In this document: positions 16,993-25,187 of the stretch, piece after piece
Layout: each line of letters begins with the position of its first letter
Numbering within the stretch: the stretch's first letter is position 1
Assembly: GCA_910588865.1 (NCBI GenBank)
Contig: CAJUSJ010000003.1
Span: 40,783 to 104,782, forward strand
Direction: 5' to 3'
Source: an uncultured Lachnospiraceae bacterium
GTDB taxonomy: Bacteria > Bacillota > Clostridia > Lachnospirales > Lachnospiraceae
DNA length: 64,000 nucleotides
Translations under genes and position numbers: made by a program
The notes under the pieces: generated by a model
Databases searched by the model: none
What the model saw: only the letters and a program-made list of their open reading frames with translations
Told to the model about the DNA's origin: nothing

Positions 16993-18777
16993 ATGAATGA
17001 GAGGCTGACACAACTGCGCCGCCTCATGGCAGAACGCCGCATGGATGCGTATCTGATTCCCACATCGGATTTTCATGAGTCCGAATACGTGGGAGAGCAT
17101 TTTAAATGCCGTAAATTTATGACAGGTTTTACAGGGTCAGCGGGAACCGCTGTGGTGACAGCCCATGAGGCGGGGCTGTGGACCGATGGACGGTATTTTG
17201 TCCAGGCGGCAAAGCAGCTTGAGGGAAGCGGATTTACCCTGCGCCGTATGGACCAGGAGGGAGTCCCCACCATAGAGGAATATCTTGAACAGATGATTCC
17301 GGAAGGCGGCACCCTGGGCTTTGACGGGCGGGTGGTCAACAGCCAGACAGGGGAGAAGCTTAAGGAGATCCTGGAGGATAAACATGTAACCTTTTCTTAT
17401 GAAGAGGATCTGGTCGGGCAGATCTGGAAAGACAGGCCTGATCTTCCGGCTGAGCCGGTGTGGATCCTTGAGGAGCGCTATGCGGGAAAGGCGGCGGGGG
17501 AAAAGCTGGCGGATCTGAGAAAAGCCATGAAAGAAGCCCATGCCACGGTTCATATCCTGACCACATTGGACGATATTGTGTGGCTATTGAATATCCGGGG
17601 CAATGACGTGCCCTGCAACCCAGTGGTTCTGTCCTATATTGTGGTCACGGAGGATCAGTGTAACCTGTTTATCAATGAAAAAACCCTAAATAAAGAGGTT
17701 ACAGGTTACCTGGAAGACCTGGGAGTCACCATAAGGCCCTACAATGATATTTACCAGTATGTCAAGTTGTTTAAGGGAGAGAAGGTGCTTCTGGAAAGCT
17801 CCAGAATCAATTTCGCTGTCAGAAACAACCTGGACTCCTCCAACAAGGTCATTGACAGGATGAATCCCACTGCTGGGGCAAAGGCGGTAAAGAATCCTGT
17901 GGAGATCGAAAATGAGCGCCAGGCCCACATCAAGGATGGAGTGGCGATTACAAAATTTATCTGCTGGCTTAAAAAAAATATCGGCTCCGTGCCCATGACG
18001 GAGATCCGTGTTTCCGATTATCTGGAGGAGCTGAGGAGGCAGCAGGAAGGATACTTAGGCCCAAGCTTTGACACCATCTCCGCCTATGGAGAAAACGGGG
18101 CCATGTGCCACTACAGCGCGACACCTGAGAGTGACAAGACCCTGGAGCCAAAGGGTCTCTACCTGGTTGATTCCGGCGGCCAGTATTATGAGGGCACCAC
18201 AGACATCACCAGAACAGTGGCATTGGGACCCATTACCCAGGAGGAGAGGGAGCATTTTACCCTGATCGCCATGAGCATGCTCAGGCTGGGACATGCCAAA
18301 TTCCTCTATGGCTGCAGGGGGATGTCTCTGGACTATATAGCAAGGCAGCCCCTTTGGGACAGGGGATTAAACTACGACCACGGCACAGGCCATGGGGTAG
18401 GGTATCTTTTGAATGTCCACGAGCGGCCAAACGGTATCCGCTATAAGACCGTGCCGGAACGCATGGACAGCGCGGTTTTGGAGGAGGGGATGATCTGCTC
18501 TGATGAGCCAGGTCTTTACATTGAGGGCAGCCATGGAATCCGGACAGAGAACCTGATCCTGTGCCGGAAAGCGGAGAAGAACAGCTATGGCCAGTTTATG
18601 GAATTTGAGTTCCTGACATTTGTGCCTATTGATCTGGATGCCCTGGATTTAAGCCTTATGGAGAAGAGAGATATCCAATATCTCAATGAGTATCACAGGC
18701 AGGTTTACGAGAAGATCTCTCCCTATCTTGATCAGGAAGAGCGTCAGTGGCTGAAAAAGGCCACAAGGGACGTGTAA
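16993..18777 (+). CDS. Xaa-Pro aminopeptidase (M24B, three-domain type)
   Basis: A 594-aa protein that removes N-terminal residues before proline. Two creatinase-like N-terminal domains (about 1-300) precede the pita-bread catalytic domain. Di-metal ligands are visible as D in LVDSGG, D in TTDITR, H in YDHGTGHGVG, E in SDEPGLYIE and E in MEFEFLTF. The length matches the long APP subclass also found in eukaryotes. The start ATG at 16993 follows AAAAAGGAG. A strong terminator follows the gene, so this is the end of the HAD-lpdA-pepP run. The protein is cytoplasmic, with no signal peptide. Confidence 0.93.
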   Translation: MNERLTQLRRLMAERRMDAYLIPTSDFHESEYVGEHFKCRKFMTGFTGSAGTAVVTAHEAGLWTDGRYFVQAAKQLEGSGFTLRRMDQEGVPTIEEYLEQMIPEGGTLGFDGRVVNSQTGEKLKEILEDKHVTFSYEEDLVGQIWKDRPDLPAEPVWILEERYAGKAAGEKLADLRKAMKEAHATVHILTTLDDIVWLLNIRGNDVPCNPVVLSYIVVTEDQCNLFINEKTLNKEVTGYLEDLGVTIRPYNDIYQYVKLFKGEKVLLESSRINFAVRNNLDSSNKVIDRMNPTAGAKAVKNPVEIENERQAHIKDGVAITKFICWLKKNIGSVPMTEIRVSDYLEELRRQQEGYLGPSFDTISAYGENGAMCHYSATPESDKTLEPKGLYLVDSGGQYYEGTTDITRTVALGPITQEEREHFTLIAMSMLRLGHAKFLYGCRGMSLDYIARQPLWDRGLNYDHGTGHGVGYLLNVHERPNGIRYKTVPERMDSAVLEEGMICSDEPGLYIEGSHGIRTENLILCRKAEKNSYGQFMEFEFLTFVPIDLDALDLSLMEKRDIQYLNEYHRQVYEKISPYLDQEERQWLKKATRDV

Positions 18778-18805
18778 GGCCAAAAGAATGGAAGGTGGTG
18801 ACATG

Positions 18806-18837
18806 ATCCGGATGTTTCAATAACATCCGGATTTTGC
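18806..18837 (+). terminator. Terminator after the Xaa-Pro aminopeptidase gene
   Basis: ATCCGGATGTT and AACATCCGGAT form a perfect 11-bp stem with a 5-base loop, followed by TTTTGCTT. Confidence 0.85.
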
Positions 18838-18847
18838 TTGTATACAC

Positions 18848-18921
18848 GGGGCGGAGAGGAGTATGGCCGCTAAAGCGGCCCCGCCCCGGCACGGCGAGTA
18901 GGGGAAGTGCCTCCCCTACTC
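18848..18921 (+). repeat. Interspersed double-hairpin repeat, copy A
   Basis: The element starts GGGCGGAGAGGAGTATGGCC, continues through GCTAAAGCGGCC and CCGCCCC, and ends with the hairpin GAGTAGGGG..CCCCTACTC. Two related copies are at 42059-42128 (inverted) and 56383-56458. The first part folds on itself (GGGGCGG/CCGCCCC and GGCCGC/GCGGCC). It lies just downstream of a terminator, outside any gene. Confidence 0.75.
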
Positions 18922-18962
18922 TATTGGAGGGCTGTTTTGGCGGAAAAAAGCTCAGGTTCTGG

Positions 18963-19523
18963 CTACAGGCGGACCAGTGTATAGGGATGCTCCACATGGG
19001 GAAGAAATTTTTCCAGGATGTCCCTGGTTTGAATCTTTAGGCTTGATGTGTTGACACAGGGGTGGCAGCCGATGAATTCCCGGCCCTTTATGACATCCTC
19101 GTCTATGAGGAGCCTTACCCGCCCCTGGGTGTCATTCATCAGTCCCAGGACGCTGAGAGAGCCCGGGGTAATATCCAGAAATTCTTCCATATATTGGGGC
19201 TCTCCAAAGGACAGGCGGGCGCTGCCGATCTGCCTGGACAGAAGAGCTGTCCGGAATTTCTTGTCCCCGGGCATCATGAGCAGGTAGAAGCTGGTCTTCT
19301 GGGCATTGCGGAGGAAAAGATTTTTGCAGATATCAATGCCCAGCAGCCTGTCCGCGCCATGACAGTCTTCTATGGTGAAGGCGGCGCTGTGGTCCAGGCG
19401 CTCATAAGGGATACAAAGCTGATCCAGAAGATCATAGGTCCGCAGCTCTTTTGGAAGCCGTCCCCGGGTATCCTGGGGGCGGCCGGAAAAAAGATGGTCT
19501 GTGGTGACGGAAATATTGTCCAT
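18963..19523 (-). CDS. Prolyl-tRNA editing / YbaK-like deacylase (PrdX type)
   Basis: A 186-aa protein of the INS/YbaK superfamily, related to ProX/PrdX trans-editing proteins that hydrolyse alanine mischarged on tRNA-Pro. Visible are LCIPYERLDHSAAFTIED, the conserved Lys in CKNLFLRN, the MPGDKKFR strand, RLSFG and a Gly-containing loop (DITPGSLSVLGLMND). The start is set at the ATG at 19523 because GGAGG lies 8 bases before it; the frame could extend further upstream without support. It is transcribed convergently to the aminopeptidase gene. Confidence 0.85.
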   Translation of the reverse strand: MDNISVTTDHLFSGRPQDTRGRLPKELRTYDLLDQLCIPYERLDHSAAFTIEDCHGADRLLGIDICKNLFLRNAQKTSFYLLMMPGDKKFRTALLSRQIGSARLSFGEPQYMEEFLDITPGSLSVLGLMNDTQGRVRLLIDEDVIKGREFIGCHPCVNTSSLKIQTRDILEKFLPHVEHPYTLVRL

Positions 19524-19556
19524 AGGGGTTCCTCCTTGATGGATTAATCTATAAGT

Positions 19557-19584
19557 ATTATAGTGGAACAAGCTGAAAAAGCAA
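19557..19584 (-). promoter_or_regulatory. Promoter of the PrdX-like gene
   Basis: On the minus strand TTGCTT, a 16-base spacer and TATAAT lie 34 bases before the start codon. Confidence 0.55.
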
Positions 19585-19986
19585 CTGATTAATGTAGAAA
19601 TACTGGACCGTAGGGCACCTGTGAGATACTGTTTGCGTGTCAATATTATTAAGTTTAGCCTATGGCACTGAGAGCGCTAACACTCTAAAGATTATTGTAA
19701 GCTGGTTTGTAGATGGGAAACATCAAAGATTTGAGTGGGAATTCAGGATGAGTTCCAAAAAGAATAAAGAATTTCAAGAGCCTGATAAGAGATATTAAAA
19801 CTTGGCGAAGAGGCGAAGCGTAAATGGACAGAGATGAACGGATCGAAGATCTGCGGACAACCCTTTTGTGGGAAACAGCGTAGAGAATGCTATTTTGCGA
19901 AAGGCGGGCGTGGAGAACGGTGCCACCGCCGAACGCGCGGAGATCCAAGGCAGTGAGGGTTCGCGGTGGAAAGGAGATACAGGAAA
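19585..19986. other. 400-base intergenic stretch with no recognised feature
   Basis: No protein family or RNA gene is recognised here. The right half (19900-19960) becomes GC-rich and directly precedes the methyltransferase gene, whose ribosome-binding site AAGGAG is at 19970-19975. Confidence 0.4.
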
Positions 19987-21330
19987 ATGGAATCAGCAGG
20001 AAAAAGAAACGGAAATAAAGACAGGCAAAAAACAGAGAAGGGAAATGATAAAAAGAGACTTACAAAAAACAGAGGATGGCAGGCGGAGGATGCCAGAAAA
20101 AAGCAGAACCCTGGAGTGAGAAAGAAGAGCGGAGAGGAAAAAAGGGGCCAGGCACCAGAGCCAGAAAGGCCGGAGGTCCAAAAGAGCCTGTGCCCTGTTT
20201 CCAAAAGGTGCGGTGGCTGCCAGCTCCTGGATATCCCCTATGAGCGTCAGCTCCAAAAGAAACAGAGGCAGGTGGAAGAACTGCTGAAGGGATTCTGTAA
20301 GGTCTATCCTATTCAAGGGATGGAAGAGCCTTTCCATTACCGCAACAAGGTTCACGGTGCCTTTGGATACCAGAAAGGGAAGGTGATCTCCGGCATTTAT
20401 AAGGAAGGGAGTCACCAGCTTGTGGCTGTGGAACAGTGTATGCTGGAGGACAAAAAGGCGGACGAGATCATAGGGACTATCCGTGGGCTGCTTAAATCCT
20501 TTAAGATCAAGACCTACGACGAGGACACGGGATATGGATTTCTGCGGCATGTGCTGGTAAAGAGAGGATTTGCCACAGGACAGATCATGGTGGTTCTGGT
20601 GACAACCTCCCCTGTATTTCCTTCTAAGAATCATTTTGTCAAGGCGCTTAGGGAGAAACACCCGGAGATCACTACCATTATCCAGAACCTTAATGACAGG
20701 CAGACCAGCATGGTGCTGGGGGATCGGGAAAATGTGCTGTACGGGAAGGGATATATTGAGGATGAACTGTGCGGCCGGGTTTTCCGGGTTTCCAGCCGGT
20801 CGTTTTACCAGGTGAACCCTGTGCAGACAGAGAAACTCTACACCAAGGCCATGGAACTGGCGGGACTGACCGGCAGGGAGACGGTGATCGACGCCTACTG
20901 CGGCATCGGAACCATAGGGATCATCGCCGCGGAAAAGGCGGGGAAGGTCATCGGGGTGGAGCTGAACCAGGACGCGGTCCGGGATGGGGTGGGAAACGCC
21001 AGAAGAAACCATATTGACAATATCCAGTTTTACCATAATGACGCGAGCCGCTTCATGACCAGGATGGCCCGGAACGGGGAGGGGGCGGATGTGGTGTTTA
21101 TGGATCCTCCCAGGGCTGGGAGCACGGAAGAATTTGTGGAGGCAGTGAAGGTTCTCAGGCCGAAACGGGTGGTGTATGTGTCTTGCAACCCAGAGACCAT
21201 GGCCAGGGATCTGGGATTCTTTTCGAAAAAAGGGTATAAGGCAGCGGAGGCATGGCCCTTTGATATGTTTCCCCACACAGAAAATACAGAGGTGGTGTGT
21301 CTCTTGAAAAGGGCGGCCAGGAATGTTTAG
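19987..21330 (+). CDS. RlmD/RlmCD-type 23S rRNA (uracil-C5) methyltransferase, TRAM-less
   Basis: A 447-aa SAM-dependent m5U methyltransferase. The first 60 residues are Lys/Arg-rich and low in complexity where a TRAM domain would normally sit. Then come the Fe-S cysteines (CPVSKRCGGCQL), the SAM motif (YCGIGTIGIIAAE, VIGVELN), the DPPRAG motif and the catalytic Cys in YVSCNPETMARDL. The start is chosen at 19987 because AAGGAG sits 11 bases before it. A second family member with a TRAM domain is at 56563-57939. Which uridine each modifies cannot be read. Confidence 0.88.
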   Translation: MESAGKRNGNKDRQKTEKGNDKKRLTKNRGWQAEDARKKQNPGVRKKSGEEKRGQAPEPERPEVQKSLCPVSKRCGGCQLLDIPYERQLQKKQRQVEELLKGFCKVYPIQGMEEPFHYRNKVHGAFGYQKGKVISGIYKEGSHQLVAVEQCMLEDKKADEIIGTIRGLLKSFKIKTYDEDTGYGFLRHVLVKRGFATGQIMVVLVTTSPVFPSKNHFVKALREKHPEITTIIQNLNDRQTSMVLGDRENVLYGKGYIEDELCGRVFRVSSRSFYQVNPVQTEKLYTKAMELAGLTGRETVIDAYCGIGTIGIIAAEKAGKVIGVELNQDAVRDGVGNARRNHIDNIQFYHNDASRFMTRMARNGEGADVVFMDPPRAGSTEEFVEAVKVLRPKRVVYVSCNPETMARDLGFFSKKGYKAAEAWPFDMFPHTENTEVVCLLKRAARNV

Positions 21331-21357
21331 AATAAGCGGGAAAAGAGATGGGGACCG

Positions 21358-21537
21358 GAATCGCTGACCAGGCTGCTTTACAGGCATTTTGGACAGAAAG
21401 TGATCGTTCTGATCGATGAGTATGATGTGCCACTGGACAAAGCGCACCAGAGGGGCTATTATTCAGATATGGCGGAATTGATACGGAGCCTGTTAAGCAA
21501 GGTGACGCGGAGAATGTTGAAGCCCTGTTTAGAATGA
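21358..21537 (+). pseudogene. Fragment of an AAA-ATPase-like (PF09820) gene
   Basis: The frame reads SLTRLLYRHFGQKVIVLIDE, then YDVPLDKAHQRGYYSDM and AELIRSLLSK. It is the Walker B region typical of the AAA-ATPase-like/PD-(D/E)XK family common in gut Firmicutes. The Walker A end and the nuclease end are absent and the match stops at 21537. It is a 60-residue relic. Confidence 0.75.
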
Positions 21538-21820
21538 ACAAGTTATCGAAGAATTGCTTAACCTTGCGAAGCAGATTCAGGCTGCCCGGAAAGAAGGCGA
21601 AAAGTTGGGACTGACAGCAGATGAACTGGCATTCTATGACCCGTTGACGAAGTCTCAGGCCATTAAGGATTTCTATGAAAATGAAGAACTAATTGCTATT
21701 ACAAAGGAACTGGCGGAAGCCCTCCGCGATAATCGAACCATAGATTGGCAGAAAAGAGATTCAGCACGAGCGAAAATGTGTATGATGATCCGGAAACTTT
21801 TGAAAAAGAATGTCCGCTAA
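21538..21820 (+). pseudogene. hsdR: C-terminal fragment of a type I restriction subunit (HsdR)
   Basis: The frame reads VIEELLNLAKQIQAARKEGE, DELAFYDPLTKSQAIKDFYE and NEELIAITKELAEAL..RTIDWQKRDSARAKM. This is characteristic of the DUF3387/EcoEI-type C-terminus of HsdR. The helicase and nuclease domains are missing and the last residues diverge (KKNVR). An ATG at 21554 exists but has no good ribosome-binding site. It directly abuts the AAA-ATPase fragment, so two unrelated genes have been joined by deletion. Confidence 0.8.
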
Positions 21821-21934
21821 TGGTCGCGGAGGATTTTGTACCTTATGGAAAGACGTGATGATTTACCGCTTGCCAGTCCATAACTGCCATGGTAAAATGA
21901 GACTGAAAAGTCAGGAACTTGTTTTGAAAGGAAG

Positions 21935-22765
21935 ATGCGGATGTTTATAGAACAGGTTGAAGAACAGCTGAGGAAGATGTCTGAGGCGGACAAGGACAGG
22001 TGGATCCTGGCCCAGGCAAAATTATTAGACGAGAGTGAACGCCAGGGGTTTCTTTTGGCTCTTTCCGGACAGAAGAAAATTACATACATGCCCGATGACA
22101 GCGAGATCCAGGCATTCCTTGAGAAAGTGGAGAAAGGTGAGATCTATGTGGAGTATGAGGCTCACTATTATGAATTTGACGATGACGGCAGGTTTATGGA
22201 TGACTGGCTGTCATGGCACAATGATCCCTGTGGGGCCATGGATTTTCTGGACAAGGTTTTCCGAGGCTGTCATGACCTGCTGCTCCTGAATGAATATAAG
22301 GCAGCGGCGGATATTTTAGACAAGGTATGCAGGATGCGGTTTCAGGTTGTGGAGTCTCCGGATTCAGACGACTTTGACAATGATTCCCCATTTACCATAG
22401 AGGACATGATCCAGGAGAATATGCTTTCTGTCAACAGCAGCGATGTCGGGGAAGACTGGGTGACCGCGTTTGTCAGAAAGAAGGATCCGTGGGACAGCAT
22501 GGAGCTGGCGGCTGCCATGGCGGATATATTCCAGGAACCTGTGTGTAAATCCATCAACCCAAGCATGCTGGCAGGGGAGAAGCTTCCGGATCAGTTCTTT
22601 GTCCATATGAGAGATATTCTTGACCAGGAGATAAGGGAGGCGGAGAAGGCTGTGAAGGAGGGAGTTTCCGACGCTGGTTTTTCGTGCGGGGAAATGGTTC
22701 TTGAGAAAAAGATTGAGAGGCTGACACATCTGAAGTCAGATATTGAGTCCAAATGTCTGGGGTAA
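21935..22765 (+). CDS. Hypothetical acidic cytoplasmic protein
   Basis: A 276-aa protein with no family that I recognise. It is rich in Asp/Glu, predicted mostly helical, and has no signal peptide or membrane segment. Notable stretches are a DDSEIQAFLEKVEKGEIYVE..AHYYEFDDDGRF segment and a C-terminal coiled-coil-like tail. The ATG follows GAAAGGAAG. It could be the N-terminal part of a longer repeat-type protein family. LysR follows closely, but a regulatory link is not evident. Confidence 0.65.
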   Translation: MRMFIEQVEEQLRKMSEADKDRWILAQAKLLDESERQGFLLALSGQKKITYMPDDSEIQAFLEKVEKGEIYVEYEAHYYEFDDDGRFMDDWLSWHNDPCGAMDFLDKVFRGCHDLLLLNEYKAAADILDKVCRMRFQVVESPDSDDFDNDSPFTIEDMIQENMLSVNSSDVGEDWVTAFVRKKDPWDSMELAAAMADIFQEPVCKSINPSMLAGEKLPDQFFVHMRDILDQEIREAEKAVKEGVSDAGFSCGEMVLEKKIERLTHLKSDIESKCLG

Positions 22766-22801
22766 ATGTCTGAGGATTTTTGTTTGAAAAAGGAGCATCC
22801 C

Positions 22802-23788
22802 ATGGATCTCAAGAATCTTGAAACCTTCATACAGGTGGCGGAGCTTTCCAGCTTTACCAGGGCAGCACAGAAGTCCGGCTACTCTCAGTCCACAGTGTCT
22901 TTTCAGATACAGCAGCTGGAAAAGAGCCTGGGGATACAGCTTTTTGAGAGGATCAACCACACGGTGTCCCTGACCGGGAAAGGCCGGGAGGTGCTGGAGT
23001 ATGCCCACAAGATCCGGAGGCTGACCCAGGAACTGGAGAGGCAGCTGAACAGAGAGCAGGCGGTCAGCGGCCATGTGCGAATGGCTATGGCGGATTCGCT
23101 GTGCGGATGGCTGTTAAAGGATGATTTCCAGGCATTCCGAAGTCGGTTTCCGGAAGTCACCTTAAAGATCATCTCCGCCAGCACGGAGGAGATGTTCCGC
23201 CTTCTAAATCAGAATGAGGTGGACATGGTTTACACGCTGGACAACCATATCTACAACCGAACCTACCGCATAGCCAGTGAGGAGAAGGTTTCGGCTCACT
23301 TTGTGGCGGGAACGGATTACAATTTAGAAGCCGCTGGCGGCATTTCCCTGAAAAATCTCGTCAGGCATCCCTTTTTCCTGACTGAGAGGGGAATGAGCTA
23401 CCGGCGGCTTATGGATGAGAAGCTGGCGGAATTGTCCATGGAGATCCAGCCGGTCCTGGAGAACGGCAACGCGGATCTGATCTGCCGTCTGGTGGAACAG
23501 GGCATGGGGATCTCCTTTCTGCCGGACTATGTGACCAGGGAGGCCGCGGAGGCAGGGCGGATCCGCCTTATTTCCATAGAAGGGTTTGAGATTGACATCT
23601 GGAAGCAGCTTTTATACCGGCATGACAAATGGGTATCGCCTCAGATGCAGGCGGTTATGGAGTATCTGTCGGACAAGCACTGCGGCAACACAGAGGGATC
23701 AGCCGATCCCCCCGTAGATGATGCCCAGGATGAACACGAACACAGCCAGGGGAACATAGAGGTATTTTCCAATACAGCCAAACCATGA
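22802..23788 (+). CDS. LysR-family transcriptional regulator with C-terminal read-on
   Basis: A 328-aa protein. An N-terminal winged helix-turn-helix (LKNLETFIQVAELSSFTRAA, SGYSQSTVSFQIQQLEKSLG) is followed by an LTTR effector domain (about 90-295). The start at 22802 is set by AAAGGAG; an in-frame ATG at 22766 lacks one. The last 30 residues (from about GNTEGSADPP) are polar and not typical. They are encoded on the strand opposite the 3' end of the SNF transporter gene, overlapping it by 90 bases. The convergent transporter is a plausible target; the effector is unknown. Confidence 0.85.
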   Translation: MDLKNLETFIQVAELSSFTRAAQKSGYSQSTVSFQIQQLEKSLGIQLFERINHTVSLTGKGREVLEYAHKIRRLTQELERQLNREQAVSGHVRMAMADSLCGWLLKDDFQAFRSRFPEVTLKIISASTEEMFRLLNQNEVDMVYTLDNHIYNRTYRIASEEKVSAHFVAGTDYNLEAAGGISLKNLVRHPFFLTERGMSYRRLMDEKLAELSMEIQPVLENGNADLICRLVEQGMGISFLPDYVTREAAEAGRIRLISIEGFEIDIWKQLLYRHDKWVSPQMQAVMEYLSDKHCGNTEGSADPPVDDAQDEHEHSQGNIEVFSNTAKP

Positions 23789-25072
23789 ACCCAGAGGCTT
23801 TTTTCGTCCCAGGGACAGTTCCCTGCTGATCTCGTTCCAGCCCAGGATATAGTAGATGGAAAACGCTCCCAAAAGAGCGCCGAAGGGAACCACCAGGATA
23901 GTGATAAAATCCATCCAGGATCCCACCTTGTCTCCGTCCTCAATAAACACTCCCACCGCGAAAGCGGCAATTCCGCACAGGGCAGCCATGAGGGAGTGGG
24001 ACATGCCGAAGCGGGTCTGCCAGGACTCGCATACAGCCTCGAACATGTTGATCAGGCTGGTGATCCCGGCAAATGCCACGGAGATGAAGAAAAACACAGC
24101 GAACACATTGCCAAGGGGCATCTGGGCAAATACTTGTGGCAGGGTGATGAACATCAGCGGCGGTCCGCTGGCAGGCTCTATGCCGAAGGCGAACACCGCG
24201 GGCATGATGGCAAGGGCGGCCAACATGGCGGCTAAGGTGTCAAATATCGCGGTATTTATGGAAGCCTTTGGGATATCTTCGTCTTTTCCCAAGTAGGAGC
24301 CGTAGACGATCATGCCCGAGCCTGTAATGGACAGGGAAAAAAATGCCTGCCCCATGGCCATGACCCAGGTGTCCGCCTTGAGAAGGTATTCCCATTTGGG
24401 GATGAAGAGGAAGCGGTATCCATCCGCCGAGCCTTCCAGAAAGAACACCCTCACTGCCAGGATCATAAAGAGACCGAAAAAGGCAGGCATCAGCACTTTA
24501 TTGACCTTTTCGATCCCCTTGGTGGCTCCGGCGATCAGCAGGACGCAGGCCGTGACCACCACAGCCAGATGGCATGGGATGTTGCCGAAGGCTGAAGACA
24601 TTTCCCCGAAAAATGCCCCTGAATCCACCGTAAACAGGGTTCCGGTCAGTCCGGCCCCCAGAGTCCGCAGCACCCAGCCAAGGATCACGGAGTAGCCGAT
24701 GGCGATTCCCAGAGAACCCATAAGGGGTATCCAGCCCAGAAGGTAGCCTAGCTTTCCAAGGTTTTTCGCGTTCCAGCAGTATTCGTAGGACCCTAAAGTT
24801 CCGGTTCCAGAGCGCCGTCCGATGGCGAATTCCGCTGAAAGTCCTACCAGCCCGAAGAGGGCGATAAAAATAAAGTAGGGGATCAGAAACGCCGCCCCGC
24901 CGTACTGTCCCAGCCGGTAAGGGAACAGCCAGATATTTCCCATGCCCACGGCCGAGCCTACACAGGCCAGGACAAACCCAAGAGAATTCTGAAAGCCTCC
25001 GTTGGCGTGGCCTTGTCTGGAGCCTCTGTTTTCGGCCTGGTGTCCAGGCTTGCTTGTCTTTTCTGTCTTCAT
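23699..25072 (-). CDS. Sodium-dependent transporter, SNF/NSS family
   Basis: A 457-aa integral membrane protein. After a short polar N-terminus it begins the family signature FVLACVGSAVGMGNIWLFPY in TM1. There are about eleven to twelve hydrophobic segments, with SITGSGMIVYGSY and FFFISVAFAGITS in the middle. It likely imports an amino acid or related solute with Na+. The start at 25072 is chosen because GAAAGGA precedes it; the frame could open at 25129. It lies 115 bases downstream of citXG on the same strand and overlaps the 3' end of the convergent LysR gene. Confidence 0.9.
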   Translation of the reverse strand: MKTEKTSKPGHQAENRGSRQGHANGGFQNSLGFVLACVGSAVGMGNIWLFPYRLGQYGGAAFLIPYFIFIALFGLVGLSAEFAIGRRSGTGTLGSYEYCWNAKNLGKLGYLLGWIPLMGSLGIAIGYSVILGWVLRTLGAGLTGTLFTVDSGAFFGEMSSAFGNIPCHLAVVVTACVLLIAGATKGIEKVNKVLMPAFFGLFMILAVRVFFLEGSADGYRFLFIPKWEYLLKADTWVMAMGQAFFSLSITGSGMIVYGSYLGKDEDIPKASINTAIFDTLAAMLAALAIMPAVFAFGIEPASGPPLMFITLPQVFAQMPLGNVFAVFFFISVAFAGITSLINMFEAVCESWQTRFGMSHSLMAALCGIAAFAVGVFIEDGDKVGSWMDFITILVVPFGALLGAFSIYYILGWNEISRELSLGRKKPLGSWFGCIGKYLYVPLAVFVFILGIIYGGIG

Positions 25073-25187
25073 GATCAGTTCCTTTCGTATATAACGGTTT
25101 CGCGATACCCCATGGATGAAAAGGGGCATTTATAATACTATCTACTATATACTACAGGGAAGTATTTGTAAAATTGATAATATCAAT

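Noticed and set aside
19685..19948. Minus-strand 87-codon frame in the gap before the methyltransferase gene
   Set aside because: No ribosome-binding site and no protein-like composition; not supported as a gene.
21780..21858. Second frame VYDDPETFEKECPLMVAEDF over the HsdR fragment end
   Set aside because: It looks protein-like, but it is only about 26 codons, overlaps the HsdR match and has no recognisable family.
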